Shown: positions 17,171 through 29,047, counted from the first letter of the stretch. The stretch: DNA of 64,000 bases from Massilia aurea (GCF_014200505.1 NZ_JACHBX010000005.1:62001-126000); one strand, 5' to 3'. Program-made: numbers and translations. Notes: generated by a model not told the origin, from the sequence alone.

Positions 17171-19475
17171 AGTGATCAGCGGTGGGGTGCGCTATGCGCT
17201 GATCGTTGGCGGTGCCATCGTCTCGATCCTGCTGTTCCTGCTGGCCGGCGCATCCGACAACTCAGGCTTCTTCGGCCGTTACTACAGCTGGCTCCTTGGC
17301 CTGACCGCCGCGATGGCGTTCCTGCTCCTGATCGTCGTGGTCGTGGCGCTGGGGCGCCTGTACTCCCGCTACAAGGCCGGCAAGTTCGGCTCCCGGCTCA
17401 TGGCGCGGCTGGTGCTGCTGTTTGCCGGCATCGGCATCCTGCCCGGTCTCGTCATCTTCATCGTGTCGGTCCAGTTCGTGTCGCACTCCATTGACTCGTG
17501 GTTCGACGTCAAGATCGAATCGGCCATCGAATCGGGCCTGAACCTGGGCCGCGCCGCGCTCGACGAATCGCTGTCCGAACTGGGCGCCACCGCGCAGACT
17601 GCCGCCGCCACGCTGGCAGGGCAGAGCGACATGACCGCGCAACCGGTACTCGCGCGCCTGCTGCTTGACACCAGCGGCCTGCAAAGCGTGATGCTGGTCG
17701 ACGCCAACGGCGCCGTGCTGTCCGCCGCCACCGAAGACCGCGGCGCCAACCTGGCGGCCGACGCACCCAATGAACGCATGCTGCGCAGCGCCGGGATGCC
17801 GGGCGGGTATGCCCAGGCCGAGGGCGGTGTCGGCCCTGCCGATGCGGGCGACGAGGCCGCAGACGGGGCCTCGAATGCGCTTGATGCCGTGACCGGCCTG
17901 CGCCTGCGTGTCGTGATGGCCGTGCCCGAACCGCCGGGCGTGCAGCAGCGCTACCTGCAACTGCTGCAGGCGGTGCCGGTCGGCCTGGCGTCGAACGCCG
18001 AGGTGCTGCGTTCGGCCTCCACCGAATACCGGCTGCGCCTCGAAGCGCGCACCGGCCTGCGCAAGATGTACATCGTGACCCTGACCCTGACGCTGCTGCT
18101 GGCGATCTTCGGGGCGATCGGCAGCGCCTTCCTCATTGCCGGCAACCTCGCGCAGCCGCTGCTGGTGCTGGCCGAAGGCACGCAGGCGGTGGCCGAGGGC
18201 GACCTGTCGCCCCGGCCGATCGTCGAGACCAACGATGAACTGGGCACCTTGACCCGATCCTTCAATGCGATGACGGGCCAGCTGTTCGAAGCCAGGAGCG
18301 CCGTGGAGCGTAACCGCGCCGCGCTGCAAAGCGCCAAGGCCCACCTGGAATCGGTGCTGGCGAATATGTCGGCCGGCGTGATCGTGCTCGATGCCGAAGG
18401 CGTGGTGGTCAACTCGAACGATGCGGCGTACCGGATCCTGCAGGTGGAGCCGGGCGCGATGGCCGGGCCGCTGAACCGCATCGCCGGCCTCGAACATTTT
18501 TCGAACACGGTCACGCGCTCGTTCTCGGCGCAAAGCGCCCACGTGGCGGCCGAGCGCCGCAAGCGCGCGCACTGGCAGCAGCAGATCGAGATCCCGCGCG
18601 ACGCCCAGCGCAAGACCGGCGCTGCCGACGAACAGGAGCACGACATCGTGCTGCTGGCGCGCGGCTCGCGCCTGCCGGTGGGCGCCGACAGCGGCTTCAT
18701 CGTCGTGTTCGACGATATCTCGGACGTGATCACGGCCCAGCGCTCGGTGGCCTGGGGCGAGGTGGCGCGCCGCCTGGCGCACGAAATCAAGAACCCGCTC
18801 ACGCCGATCCAGCTGGCGGCCGAGCGCATGCAGATGAAGCTGGCCGAGCACCTGCCGCAGGCGCAGGCCGACCTGCTCCAGCGTGGCACGACCACGATCG
18901 TCAATCAGGTCGACGCGATGAAGCGCATGGTCGACGACTTCCGCGACTATGCGCGCACGCCGCCGGCGATGCTCGACCAGCTCGACCTGAATGGCCTGAT
19001 CGCCGAGATCCTCAGCCTGTACCTGGCCGACGACGGCAGCGACATCATTCATGCGAACCTCGCGCCCGACCTGCCGCGCGTGATGGGCGATGCGACCCAG
19101 TTGCGCCAGGTGATCCACAATCTGGTCCAGAACGCGCAGGATGCGCTGGTCGAGCGAGGGCCGGATGCGCCGGCGCCGCGCGTGGACATCACGACCGAGG
19201 CGATCCAGTACACGGGCGCCGGCGGCCTGGCCGGCACTGCGGTGCGTTTGGCGATCGTCGACAACGGGCCCGGTTTCGCGCCCCGCATCCTGGCGCGCGC
19301 GTTCGAGCCGTACGTGACGACCAAGGCGCGCGGCACGGGTCTTGGGCTCCCGATGGTCAAGAAAATCATCGACGAACACGGTGGCCGCATCGATGTGGGG
19401 AACCGCAGCGATGGAACTGGCGCAGCAGTGTCGATTTTGCTGTTAAAGTTAGCTCCCGAAGCAAGCTTGGCTTAA
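17160..19475 (+). CDS. NtrY-like membrane sensor histidine kinase
   Basis: A 771-residue sensor kinase. Three N-terminal hydrophobic segments (about 10-105) are followed by a periplasmic/sensor region to about 300, a further membrane helix at about 302-325 (TLTLTLLLAIFGAIGSAFLIAG), and a HAMP domain. A PAS-like domain (about 395-525) comes next, then HisKA with the phosphorylatable His541 in AHEIKNPLTPIQL, and an HATPase_c domain with NLVQNAQDAL, DNGPGF and GTGLGLPMVKKI. It resembles NtrY of the NtrYX system. The start is a GTG at 17160, or a GTG at 17172. The regulator lies 195 bases downstream. Confidence 0.92.
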   Translation: MRSEVISGGVRYALIVGGAIVSILLFLLAGASDNSGFFGRYYSWLLGLTAAMAFLLLIVVVVALGRLYSRYKAGKFGSRLMARLVLLFAGIGILPGLVIFIVSVQFVSHSIDSWFDVKIESAIESGLNLGRAALDESLSELGATAQTAAATLAGQSDMTAQPVLARLLLDTSGLQSVMLVDANGAVLSAATEDRGANLAADAPNERMLRSAGMPGGYAQAEGGVGPADAGDEAADGASNALDAVTGLRLRVVMAVPEPPGVQQRYLQLLQAVPVGLASNAEVLRSASTEYRLRLEARTGLRKMYIVTLTLTLLLAIFGAIGSAFLIAGNLAQPLLVLAEGTQAVAEGDLSPRPIVETNDELGTLTRSFNAMTGQLFEARSAVERNRAALQSAKAHLESVLANMSAGVIVLDAEGVVVNSNDAAYRILQVEPGAMAGPLNRIAGLEHFSNTVTRSFSAQSAHVAAERRKRAHWQQQIEIPRDAQRKTGAADEQEHDIVLLARGSRLPVGADSGFIVVFDDISDVITAQRSVAWGEVARRLAHEIKNPLTPIQLAAERMQMKLAEHLPQAQADLLQRGTTTIVNQVDAMKRMVDDFRDYARTPPAMLDQLDLNGLIAEILSLYLADDGSDIIHANLAPDLPRVMGDATQLRQVIHNLVQNAQDALVERGPDAPAPRVDITTEAIQYTGAGGLAGTAVRLAIVDNGPGFAPRILARAFEPYVTTKARGTGLGLPMVKKIIDEHGGRIDVGNRSDGTGAAVSILLLKLAPEASLA

Positions 19476-19611
19476 GGACAACTGAACAAGCGGCTGCGTG
19501 TTGCCCTGCCAATCGCACCGCCTGGCAGTACACTGCGCCGTGTTTGTCAGTACAGTGCGTTTTCCGGCCGATCGTGGCTCCGCTCGTAATGGTTTTTCGA
19601 ACTCCCCTTCA

Positions 19612-19636
19612 GTGCAAAAAACTTATAAAATTGCAC
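19612..19636 (+). promoter_or_regulatory. Possible promoter/operator upstream of the NtrX-like gene
   Basis: GTGCAA and TTGCAC form a perfect 6-base inverted repeat with a 13-base spacer that contains TATAAA, a plausible -10. A sigma-70 start here with a repressor or autoregulator site over the -10 would explain the 195-base gap between kinase and regulator. No convincing -35 is visible, so this is a suggestion only. Confidence 0.35.
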
Positions 19637-19670
19637 ACACGTCGGGTAGAAGATCAGGAAGGTAGAAGAG

Positions 19671-20441
19671 ATGGCGAACATACTGGTAGTTGACGATGAA
19701 ATGGGAATCCGGGAGCTGCTCTCCGAGATTCTCGGTGACGAAGGTCATGCCATCACCCTGGCCGAGAACGCGCAGCAAGCGCGTGAGGCGCGCGCGGCCG
19801 GCGCCCCGGATCTCGTGCTGCTCGATATCTGGATGCCTGACACCGATGGCGTCACGCTGCTCAAGGAATGGCAGCGCGACGGCCTGTTGACCATGCCGGT
19901 CATCATGATGTCGGGTCACGCGACCATCGACACCGCAGTCGAAGCGACGCGTATCGGCGCGCTGAACTTCCTCGAGAAACCGATCGCGCTGCAAAAGCTG
20001 CTCAAGGCCGTGCAGCAGGGCCTGAGCCGCGCGCAGGAAGTCGCGCGTGCGCCGATGGCGCCACCGCGCCCGATCGCACCGAGCGTGCCAAGCATGGCGC
20101 TCGATGGCGGCGGCGCGGCATCCGCATCGGCCTCGCCATCGGCGCCGATGTTCGCATCGGCCAATACGCAGCCGGGCGCCGGCGCGGCCCTTGGCAATGG
20201 TGCGCGCATGGTGCATGCGATGTCGCAGGGCGAGGGCACCGGCTACACGCTGTCGTTCGACCTGCCGCTGCGCGAAGCACGTGACGCGTTCGAGCGCATG
20301 TACTTCGAACACCATCTGGGCCGCGAAGGCGGCAGCATGACGCGCGTGGCCGAAAAGACGGGCCTGGAGCGCACCCACTTGTACCGCAAGCTCAAGCAGC
20401 TGGGCGTCGAGCCGGGCAAGCTGGCCAAGAAAGGGGGCTGA
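19671..20441 (+). CDS. NtrX-like response regulator lacking the AAA+ domain
   Basis: A 256-residue regulator made of a receiver domain (1-120) with phospho-acceptor Asp52 in LLDIWMPDTDG and switch residues MSGHA and EKPI. An Ala/Pro/Ser-rich linker (about 128-205) and a Fis-type C-terminal helix-turn-helix (about 210-256, including EKTGLERTHLYRKLKQLG) follow. Classical NtrX proteins are about 450-480 residues with a sigma-54 AAA+ ATPase between these domains; here the linker replaces it. It should therefore bind DNA without activating RpoN. The ribosome-binding site is GAAGGTAGAAG. It overlaps the next gene by one base (TGATG). Confidence 0.9.
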   Translation: MANILVVDDEMGIRELLSEILGDEGHAITLAENAQQAREARAAGAPDLVLLDIWMPDTDGVTLLKEWQRDGLLTMPVIMMSGHATIDTAVEATRIGALNFLEKPIALQKLLKAVQQGLSRAQEVARAPMAPPRPIAPSVPSMALDGGGAASASASPSAPMFASANTQPGAGAALGNGARMVHAMSQGEGTGYTLSFDLPLREARDAFERMYFEHHLGREGGSMTRVAEKTGLERTHLYRKLKQLGVEPGKLAKKGG

Positions 20442-20887
20442 TGGCCCGCGCGGCCACCAGTCTCGTTACCGGTTCGAAGGCTGCGGCGCGCGAAGCGGCC
20501 ATTGCGGCGCTCCTGGCCGCACCATTCGATGCAGCGTCTGCATTTCCTGCGTCCGTCAGCAGCCTCGCTGACGGACCAGCCTCTCCCGCAAGCCGCCTGC
20601 CGGCGCCCGCCATCCCGTTCGACGCTGTCATCCTCGAAGGCCTGGGCGTGGCGGCCACACCGCTCGAAACGGGTCCCGGCCTGCAGGTCATGCGCATCGC
20701 GCCGGGCTGCCTGTGCTGCGACGGCAATCTGGTTTTGCGTGTAACATTGAATCGTCTGCTGCGCCAACGCCCTCGGCGCCTGTTCATCGGTCTGGCGAGC
20801 AGCGAACACCTTGATCAGTTGCGATCGTGGCTTGCAGCACCGCCATACGATCAGCTGTTGGCCCTGGAACCGACCGTGCACGCCTGA
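20441..20887 (+). CDS. Short COG0523-like protein with GCLCC motif (degenerate GTPase)
   Basis: A 148-residue protein. The segment from about 83 (MRIAPGCLCCDGNLVLRVTL) carries the CxCC metal-binding signature of COG0523/CobW G3E GTPases. It is followed by the helix and strand that normally precede the TG(L/A) motif, here LFIGLASSEHLDQL. At the N-terminus TGSKAAAR stands where the Walker A GxxGxGKT should be, and the invariant Lys-Thr is missing. Everything after the first half of the GTPase fold is absent. It is probably a remnant or a non-GTPase metal-binding derivative. Its ATG overlaps the upstream regulator stop by one base. Confidence 0.6.
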   Translation: MARAATSLVTGSKAAAREAAIAALLAAPFDAASAFPASVSSLADGPASPASRLPAPAIPFDAVILEGLGVAATPLETGPGLQVMRIAPGCLCCDGNLVLRVTLNRLLRQRPRRLFIGLASSEHLDQLRSWLAAPPYDQLLALEPTVHA

Positions 20888-21009
20888 GTTTTACGGGTGC
20901 GTTCACTTGAAATCCAGCTGGCCAGCCCCACCTCTTTATCGAAGTGAACAGCCTGCCATTCGCCGCCATCCGGCAGGTTGGCACCAACTTTCTGATCGAA
21001 GGAGTCAAC

Positions 21010-21267
21010 ATGAACATGATCTATAACAGTGAACAGTACAGCGTCGTCGAATTCGGCGTCGACCGTGAACTCGAAGCACTGCGCTTTGGTGGCTTCGAGA
21101 TCGTCGACAAGGCCGGCCGGCGCGAAGCGTTCATCGGCGGCCGACTCGCGCAATCGTTCCGACGCGATGTCAACAACCTGATCGCCAGCGAACCGACGAT
21201 GGAAGAAATCGACGAGTTCCTGGGCGAGTACGACACCCTGATGAGCCAACCGGTGGTGCTGCATTAA
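21010..21267 (+). CDS. DUF3567 family protein
   Basis: An 85-residue acidic cytoplasmic protein beginning MNMIYNSEQYSVVEFGVD. This matches the DUF3567 family, which is confined largely to betaproteobacteria and has no known function. The ATG at 21010 is chosen because a good GAAGGAG ribosome-binding site lies 7 bases upstream; an upstream in-frame ATG at 20944 has no such support. It stands alone between the COG0523-like gene and the amidotransferase. An 8-base inverted repeat (GTTCACTT at 20901-20908 with AAGTGAAC at 20942-20949) lies upstream and may be regulatory. Confidence 0.82.
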   Translation: MNMIYNSEQYSVVEFGVDRELEALRFGGFEIVDKAGRREAFIGGRLAQSFRRDVNNLIASEPTMEEIDEFLGEYDTLMSQPVVLH

Positions 21268-21346
21268 GCCGCTGGTGAAGTACCTGCCGCGCCATCGCCA
21301 GCCAAGGTGATGGCGCTCTCATTTCAGTAGCTTACGAAGCTGTACC

Positions 21347-22135
21347 ATGTGCCAGTTACTTGGAATGAACTGCAATGTCCCCACTGACATTGTCTTTTCT
21401 TTTACCGGCTTCGCCCACCGCGGCGGCCACACCGATACCCACCACGATGGCTGGGGAATCGCGTTCTTCGAAGGGACCGGCGTACGCCACTTCGTCGATC
21501 ACCAGGCGGCAGTCGCCTCGCCGATCGCCGAGCTGATCAAGCGTTACCCGATCAAGTCCACCAATGTCATTGCCCATATCCGCAAGGCCACCGTCGGCCA
21601 GGTGGCGCTGGAAAACTGTCATCCGTTCGTGCGTGAATTGTGGGGCCGCTATTGGGTGTTCGCCCACAATGGCGACCTCAAAGCGTTCGCGCCCGTGCTC
21701 GATGGCGCATTCCGGCCGGTCGGCACGACCGACAGCGAGCTGGCCTTCTGCTTCCTGCTGCAAAGCCTGCGCCGCGAGTTCGGCGATACGGCGCCCACGC
21801 GCGCCGCGCTCGCTGGCGCACTCGAGCGCATCATTCCCGGCATCGCCGCCCATGGCACCTTCAACATGATGCTGTCCGATGGCACGGCGCTGTACACGCA
21901 TTGCTCCACCAAGCTGTGCTACGTCGTGCGCAAACACCCGTTCGTGACGGCCTGCCTGTCGGACGAAGACCTGTCGGTCGACTTTTCGCAGGTGACGACG
22001 CCCGATGACCGGGTCGCGATCATCGTGACTGAACCGCTGACGACAAACGAGGAATGGACACATTTCGCGCCGGGTGAACTGAAGGTGTTCGTCGATGGCT
22101 TGCCACAGGATGTCGCGACCTTGTCAGTGGGTTGA
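21347..22135 (+). CDS. Class II glutamine amidotransferase (YafJ-like)
   Basis: A 262-residue Ntn-type glutamine amidotransferase domain protein. The nucleophile Cys2 follows the initiator Met (MCQLLGMNC). RGGHTDTHHDGWGIAFF provides the glutamine-binding face and HIRKAT and FAHNGDL are typical class II motifs. It has no fused synthase domain, as in the YafJ/DUG3-like group. The physiological ammonia acceptor is unknown, although yeast DUG3 relatives act in glutathione breakdown. It is monocistronic. Confidence 0.9.
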   Translation: MCQLLGMNCNVPTDIVFSFTGFAHRGGHTDTHHDGWGIAFFEGTGVRHFVDHQAAVASPIAELIKRYPIKSTNVIAHIRKATVGQVALENCHPFVRELWGRYWVFAHNGDLKAFAPVLDGAFRPVGTTDSELAFCFLLQSLRREFGDTAPTRAALAGALERIIPGIAAHGTFNMMLSDGTALYTHCSTKLCYVVRKHPFVTACLSDEDLSVDFSQVTTPDDRVAIIVTEPLTTNEEWTHFAPGELKVFVDGLPQDVATLSVG

Positions 22136-22232
22136 TCGTTCCCCAACATTCTCACAAAAAATTTATGCTAGGAAACCCAACTGTCATTGGGATGCGGTAA
22201 AGTAGATCGGTTGCCGCGATATTGAGAATGAT

Positions 22233-23510
22233 ATGACCGATACAGCCCGCCTCGACGAGGCATCCCAGCCACTGCGCATGCGCAATTTCTTTTTGGCGCG
22301 CCAGCCGGTGCTGGACCGTAACCAGGCATTGTATGGCTACGAATTGCTGTTCCGCGGCAGTGCCCAGGGGCCGGCGGAGTTCGAGTCCGGGCTGTCGGCC
22401 AGCGCCAGCGTCATCCATCATGCGTCCCAGCTCGGCCTGCCACGCGCGATTGGCGATGCGACGGCGTTCATCAATGTCGACAAGGACGCGCTGATGAGCG
22501 ATATGTTCGCGTTCATGCCGCGCGAGCGCACGGTGCTGGACATCGTCAGCTCGGTCGAGCCCGATGTCGACGTCATCGAGCGCATGACGCACCTGGCGTC
22601 GCACGGCTTTCGCTTTGCCGCCGAAGCGTCGGCCCATGGCCCGGCGCTGTCGCGTTTTCTGCCCGTGATCGATTTCGTCAAGATGGACCTGCGCGCGCTG
22701 CCGCTCGTGACGATGCTGTCGCTCGCACCGCGCCTGCGCAACACCGGAAAGCGGCTGGTGGCGGCGAAGGTCGAGAACCTTACCGAATACCGGGCTTGCC
22801 TGGACGTCGGCTTCGACTATTTCCAGGGCTATTACTTTGCCAAGCCATCGGTGATCGCCGGGCGCAAGCTGTCGCCGTCGCAGACGACGGTGCTTGACCT
22901 GATGAACCTGATCATGTCGGATGCCGACAATGCCGAGATCGAGCAGGTGGTCAAACGCGAAGTGACGATTGGCCTGAACCTGCTGCGCCTGGTGAATACG
23001 CCGGCGGTGGGGGCAGGGCGCCGCATCGAATCGATCAGCCAGGCCTTGAACCTGCTGGGCCGGCGCCAGTTGCAGCGTTGGCTGCAGATCCTGCTGTTTG
23101 CCGAGCCCGACGTGCGCGGCCACAGCCAGAGCCCGCTCCTGATGCTGGCCACGACCCGCGCGCGCCTGATGGAGCTGCTGGCCCAGCGCATGCGCCCGGC
23201 GCAGCGCAACGTTGCCGACATTGCGTTCACGGTCGGCATGATGTCGCTGATGGACACGCTGTTCTGCATCCCGATGCGCGACATCGTCGAACAGATCCCC
23301 GTGATCGACGAAGTGCGCGCCGCGCTCCTGAACCGCACCGGCTTCTTTGGCGAGCTGCTCAAGCTGGCTGAATCGATCGAGCGCATGGACGACGAGCAGG
23401 ACGACATGCTCGCCGGCCTGAAGTCACTGGCCTTCGACGGCGACGACCTGGCCGAACTCGAGGTGGCTGCATTCGAATGGAGCGACAAGGTCGTACGCTA
23501 CGCCATCTAA
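22233..23510 (+). CDS. EAL-HDOD signalling protein with degenerate EAL domain
   Basis: A 425-residue protein with an N-terminal EAL-like domain (about 18-215; ARQPVLDRNQALYGYELLFRG) and a C-terminal HDOD domain (about 220-410; IGLNLLRLVNTPAVG). In the EAL domain the metal-binding DD pair has been replaced (RFAAEAS instead of the usual DDF motif), so c-di-GMP hydrolysis is unlikely. The protein probably acts as a binding or scaffold component, as in YuxH/CdgJ-type proteins linked to motility control. It is monocistronic, and a repeat-rich gap follows. Confidence 0.88.
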   Translation: MTDTARLDEASQPLRMRNFFLARQPVLDRNQALYGYELLFRGSAQGPAEFESGLSASASVIHHASQLGLPRAIGDATAFINVDKDALMSDMFAFMPRERTVLDIVSSVEPDVDVIERMTHLASHGFRFAAEASAHGPALSRFLPVIDFVKMDLRALPLVTMLSLAPRLRNTGKRLVAAKVENLTEYRACLDVGFDYFQGYYFAKPSVIAGRKLSPSQTTVLDLMNLIMSDADNAEIEQVVKREVTIGLNLLRLVNTPAVGAGRRIESISQALNLLGRRQLQRWLQILLFAEPDVRGHSQSPLLMLATTRARLMELLAQRMRPAQRNVADIAFTVGMMSLMDTLFCIPMRDIVEQIPVIDEVRAALLNRTGFFGELLKLAESIERMDDEQDDMLAGLKSLAFDGDDLAELEVAAFEWSDKVVRYAI

Positions 23511-23599
23511 CGCCATCAGCAGCATCACCCGACCGGGCCGCCAGGAAACTGCCGGCCCGTTTCGCATCCCGCCACAGAAAAGCAATTGCCCAACAATGA

Positions 23600-23702
23600 G
23601 GGTCAGAGTCGAATTGTTTGACAACTTTTCCAATCCGCATGGCTCCGAATGGTCGAGCCCGTTGTCAAAGAGAGCAATTGCTCAATAATTCGACTCTGAC
23701 CC
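23600..23702. repeat. Inverted-repeat element, family GGGTCAGAGTCGAATT
   Basis: Two perfect 16-base arms, at 23600-23615 and 23687-23702, face each other around about 70 bases. A second nested inverted pair (TTTGACAAC 23617-23625, GTTGTCAAA 23661-23669) lies inside. The related strings GCAATTGCCCAACAAT and GCAATTGCTCAATAAT occur beside each arm. The element looks like a palindromic REP/MITE-type intergenic unit. No transposase is near. Confidence 0.75.
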
Positions 23703-23739
23703 TAATTAAAATTAGTGATCTCAAGAAAAATTACTAATT

Positions 23740-23760
23740 AATTCGACTCTGACCCTAATT
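23740..23760 (+). repeat. Additional copy of the AATTCGACTCTGACCC repeat next to metH
   Basis: This 21-base copy is identical to 23687-23707, including the trailing TAATT. It ends 5 bases before the metH stop codon region and lies in the metH 3' untranslated region. Together with the upstream inverted pair, three copies occupy the 255-base gap between the EAL-HDOD gene and metH, which has no other content. Confidence 0.75.
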
Positions 23761-23765
23761 GGGGT

Positions 23766-27536
<3,771 letters not shown>

Positions 27537-27592
27537 GGTGAGGTCTTTCGAGGAGGGCGGCTTGACAGATGGAGCCTGTTGGGCGGTCTACG

Positions 27593-27598
27593 ATTATA
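27593..27598 (-). promoter_or_regulatory. Putative -10 of the metH promoter
   Basis: A perfect TATAAT on the minus strand in the context GCGTATAATC, 57-62 bases before the metH ATG. The -35 region is poor (nothing close to TTGACA at 16-18 bases), which would fit a promoter that needs an activator such as MetR. No MetR site was identified. Confidence 0.5.
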
Positions 27599-27650
27599 CG
27601 CCAAGCCGTTGATATCGCTGAAAGTCGGACCCATGTATGTATCCTTTTGT

Positions 27651-27714
27651 ATGTAACACGGCATGTGTTACATGGCGTTACAATTCGCGACTTAGCAGCA
27701 ATCTTTACGTTACA
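27651..27714 (+). promoter_or_regulatory. Array of TGTAAC/GTTACA sites upstream of the BrnA-like gene
   Basis: A perfect 9-base inverted repeat (ATGTAACAC at 27651-27659, GTGTTACAT at 27665-27673, spacer 5) is followed by two more GTTACA half-sites at 27677-27682 and 27709-27714. Palindromes with repeated half-sites right before an antitoxin gene are typical of autoregulation, and BrnA antitoxins do repress their own promoters. The array also lies between the divergent metH promoter and this gene, so it could touch both. Confidence 0.6.
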
Positions 27715-27727
27715 TGGTGAGACGACA

Positions 27728-28003
27728 ATGAAGTCAAGCCACCGCGAGTGGCGTGAACAGATGGGATTACGCATGAACAAAGAATACCGACCGGATTGGG
27801 ATCAGCCAATTGACAGCAGCCCGGACTCAGCAGCATCGTCGAAGCCGCAAGTCGCCAGTAATGGTGTGAAACAGATCGTCACGATCCGTCTGGATGTGGA
27901 TATGCTGGAATGGTTCAAGACCGCAGGTCCTGGCTATCAGACCCGCATCAACCAGGTTCTGCGTGAACATATGGATGCCCAGCGTAATTCGCAGGCAGAG
28001 TAA
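27728..28003 (+). CDS. Orphan BrnA-family antitoxin-like protein
   Basis: A 91-residue protein. Residues 50-82 (IVTIRLDVDMLEWFKTAGPG, then YQTRINQVLREHM) match the ribbon-helix-helix core of BrnA antitoxins, and residues 1-45 are a hydrophilic lead. The ATG at 27728 has GGTGAG 8 bases before it; an ATG at 27773 is an alternative. BrnA normally neutralises the BrnT ribonuclease encoded just upstream, but no BrnT gene fits in the 191 bases before it or the 96 bases after it. It may be a free-standing DNA-binding regulator. Base composition is less GC-rich than its neighbours. Confidence 0.8.
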   Translation: MKSSHREWREQMGLRMNKEYRPDWDQPIDSSPDSAASSKPQVASNGVKQIVTIRLDVDMLEWFKTAGPGYQTRINQVLREHMDAQRNSQAE

Positions 28004-28012
28004 GCAGTTGCA

Positions 28013-28035
28013 AGGCGTCGGCGAGGCGCCTTTTT
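28013..28035 (+). terminator. Terminator after the BrnA-like gene
   Basis: AGGCG and CGCCT form a stem around a GC-rich loop, followed by TTTTT, ten bases beyond the stop at 28003. It is moderate in strength. Confidence 0.65.
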
Positions 28036-28049
28036 CACGGCGTGAAGAC

Positions 28050-28073
28050 AAAAATGGCAGCCCGCGGGCTGCC
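28050..28073 (-). terminator. Terminator of the def-fmt operon
   Basis: On the minus strand the perfect palindrome GGCAGCCCGCGGGCTGCC is followed by A and then five T residues, about 27 bases past the fmt stop. It insulates fmt from the convergent BrnA-like gene. Confidence 0.75.
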
Positions 28074-28099
28074 TTGTCGTATCCGGAGCAGGCGCTTAG

Positions 28100-29047
28100 T
28101 TAACTGAACCTCAATCCCGCCAGCGCAAACCCTTTCAGGAATTCCGCCGCCGCCAGGCGCTTGCCGCCCGGTTTCTGCAGCTCGGTCAGGCGCAGTGCGC
28201 CCCCACCGCACGCCACCACGATTCCGCCCGCATCCGCCTGCAGCACCTGGCCCGCCGCGCCGCTGCCATCAACGGCGTCGGCATGCCAGATCTTGACCGC
28301 CACACCATCGACCACGCCATTCGCACCGGGGAACGGATTGAACGCGCGGATCTTGCGCGCCAGGACGTCCGCCGGCAGCGCGAAATCGAGCCTGGCTTCT
28401 TCTTTCGTGATCTTGGCCGCATAGGTCACGCCAACATCCGGCTGCGGCGTGGCCACCAGCCCGCCAGCGGCCATCTTGTGCAGCGCCTCGACGATCATGC
28501 GTGCGCCCAGCGCTGCCACCTTGTCGTGTAGCGTGCCGGTGGTGTCGGTGGCCTCGATCGGCAAGCCTTCCATCAGCAGCATCGGGCCGGTATCGAGGCC
28601 TTCTTCCATTTCCATGATGGTCACGCCGGCATCCACGTCACCCGCCTCGATCGCGCGGTGGATCGGCGCCGCGCCCCGCCAGCGTGGCAGCAGCGAGCCG
28701 TGAATATTGATGCAGGGGCGGATGTCGAGCGTGCTGCGCGGCAGGATCAGGCCGTAGGCCGCCACCACCATCACGTCATAGTCCAGCGCCAGCAGCTGGG
28801 CGTGGGCCGCGCGTGCCTGTTCGGCGCGCTCGGGATCCTTGCTGTCGGTGCGCAGCGACAGCGGCTGCGCGACCGGCATGCCGTGCGCCAGCGCGTATTG
28901 CTTGACGCTGGAAGCCTGCAACTGCATCCCGCGTCCGGCCGGTCGGTCAGGCTGGGTCAGGACCAGCGGCACGGTGAAGCCGGCTTCGTGGATCGCACGC
29001 AGGGCGACGGCGGCAAATTCCGGCGTGCCGGCAAAGACGACTTTCAT
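28100..29047 (-). CDS. fmt: Methionyl-tRNA formyltransferase
   Basis: Formylates initiator Met-tRNA using 10-formyl-THF. The 315-residue protein has the N-terminal Rossmann domain (KVVFAGTPEFAAVALRAI) and the catalytic Asn-His-Asp set in NIHGSLLPRWRGAAPI and TGPMLL. The C-terminal OB-fold contains IRAFNPFPGAN. Its ATG overlaps the def stop by one base (TGATG), a translationally coupled def-fmt pair as in most bacteria. Confidence 0.97.
   Translation of the reverse strand: MKVVFAGTPEFAAVALRAIHEAGFTVPLVLTQPDRPAGRGMQLQASSVKQYALAHGMPVAQPLSLRTDSKDPERAEQARAAHAQLLALDYDVMVVAAYGLILPRSTLDIRPCINIHGSLLPRWRGAAPIHRAIEAGDVDAGVTIMEMEEGLDTGPMLLMEGLPIEATDTTGTLHDKVAALGARMIVEALHKMAAGGLVATPQPDVGVTYAAKITKEEARLDFALPADVLARKIRAFNPFPGANGVVDGVAVKIWHADAVDGSGAAGQVLQADAGGIVVACGGGALRLTELQKPGGKRLAAAEFLKGFALAGLRFS

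Noticed and set aside
23600..23760. Possible CRISPR array
   Set aside because: Only three copies, mixed orientation, unequal spacing and no cas genes; it is an inverted intergenic repeat.
27537..27727. Possible cobalamin, SAM or SAH riboswitch upstream of metH
   Set aside because: The metH leader appears to be only about 50-60 bases and shows none of the conserved cores of these riboswitches.
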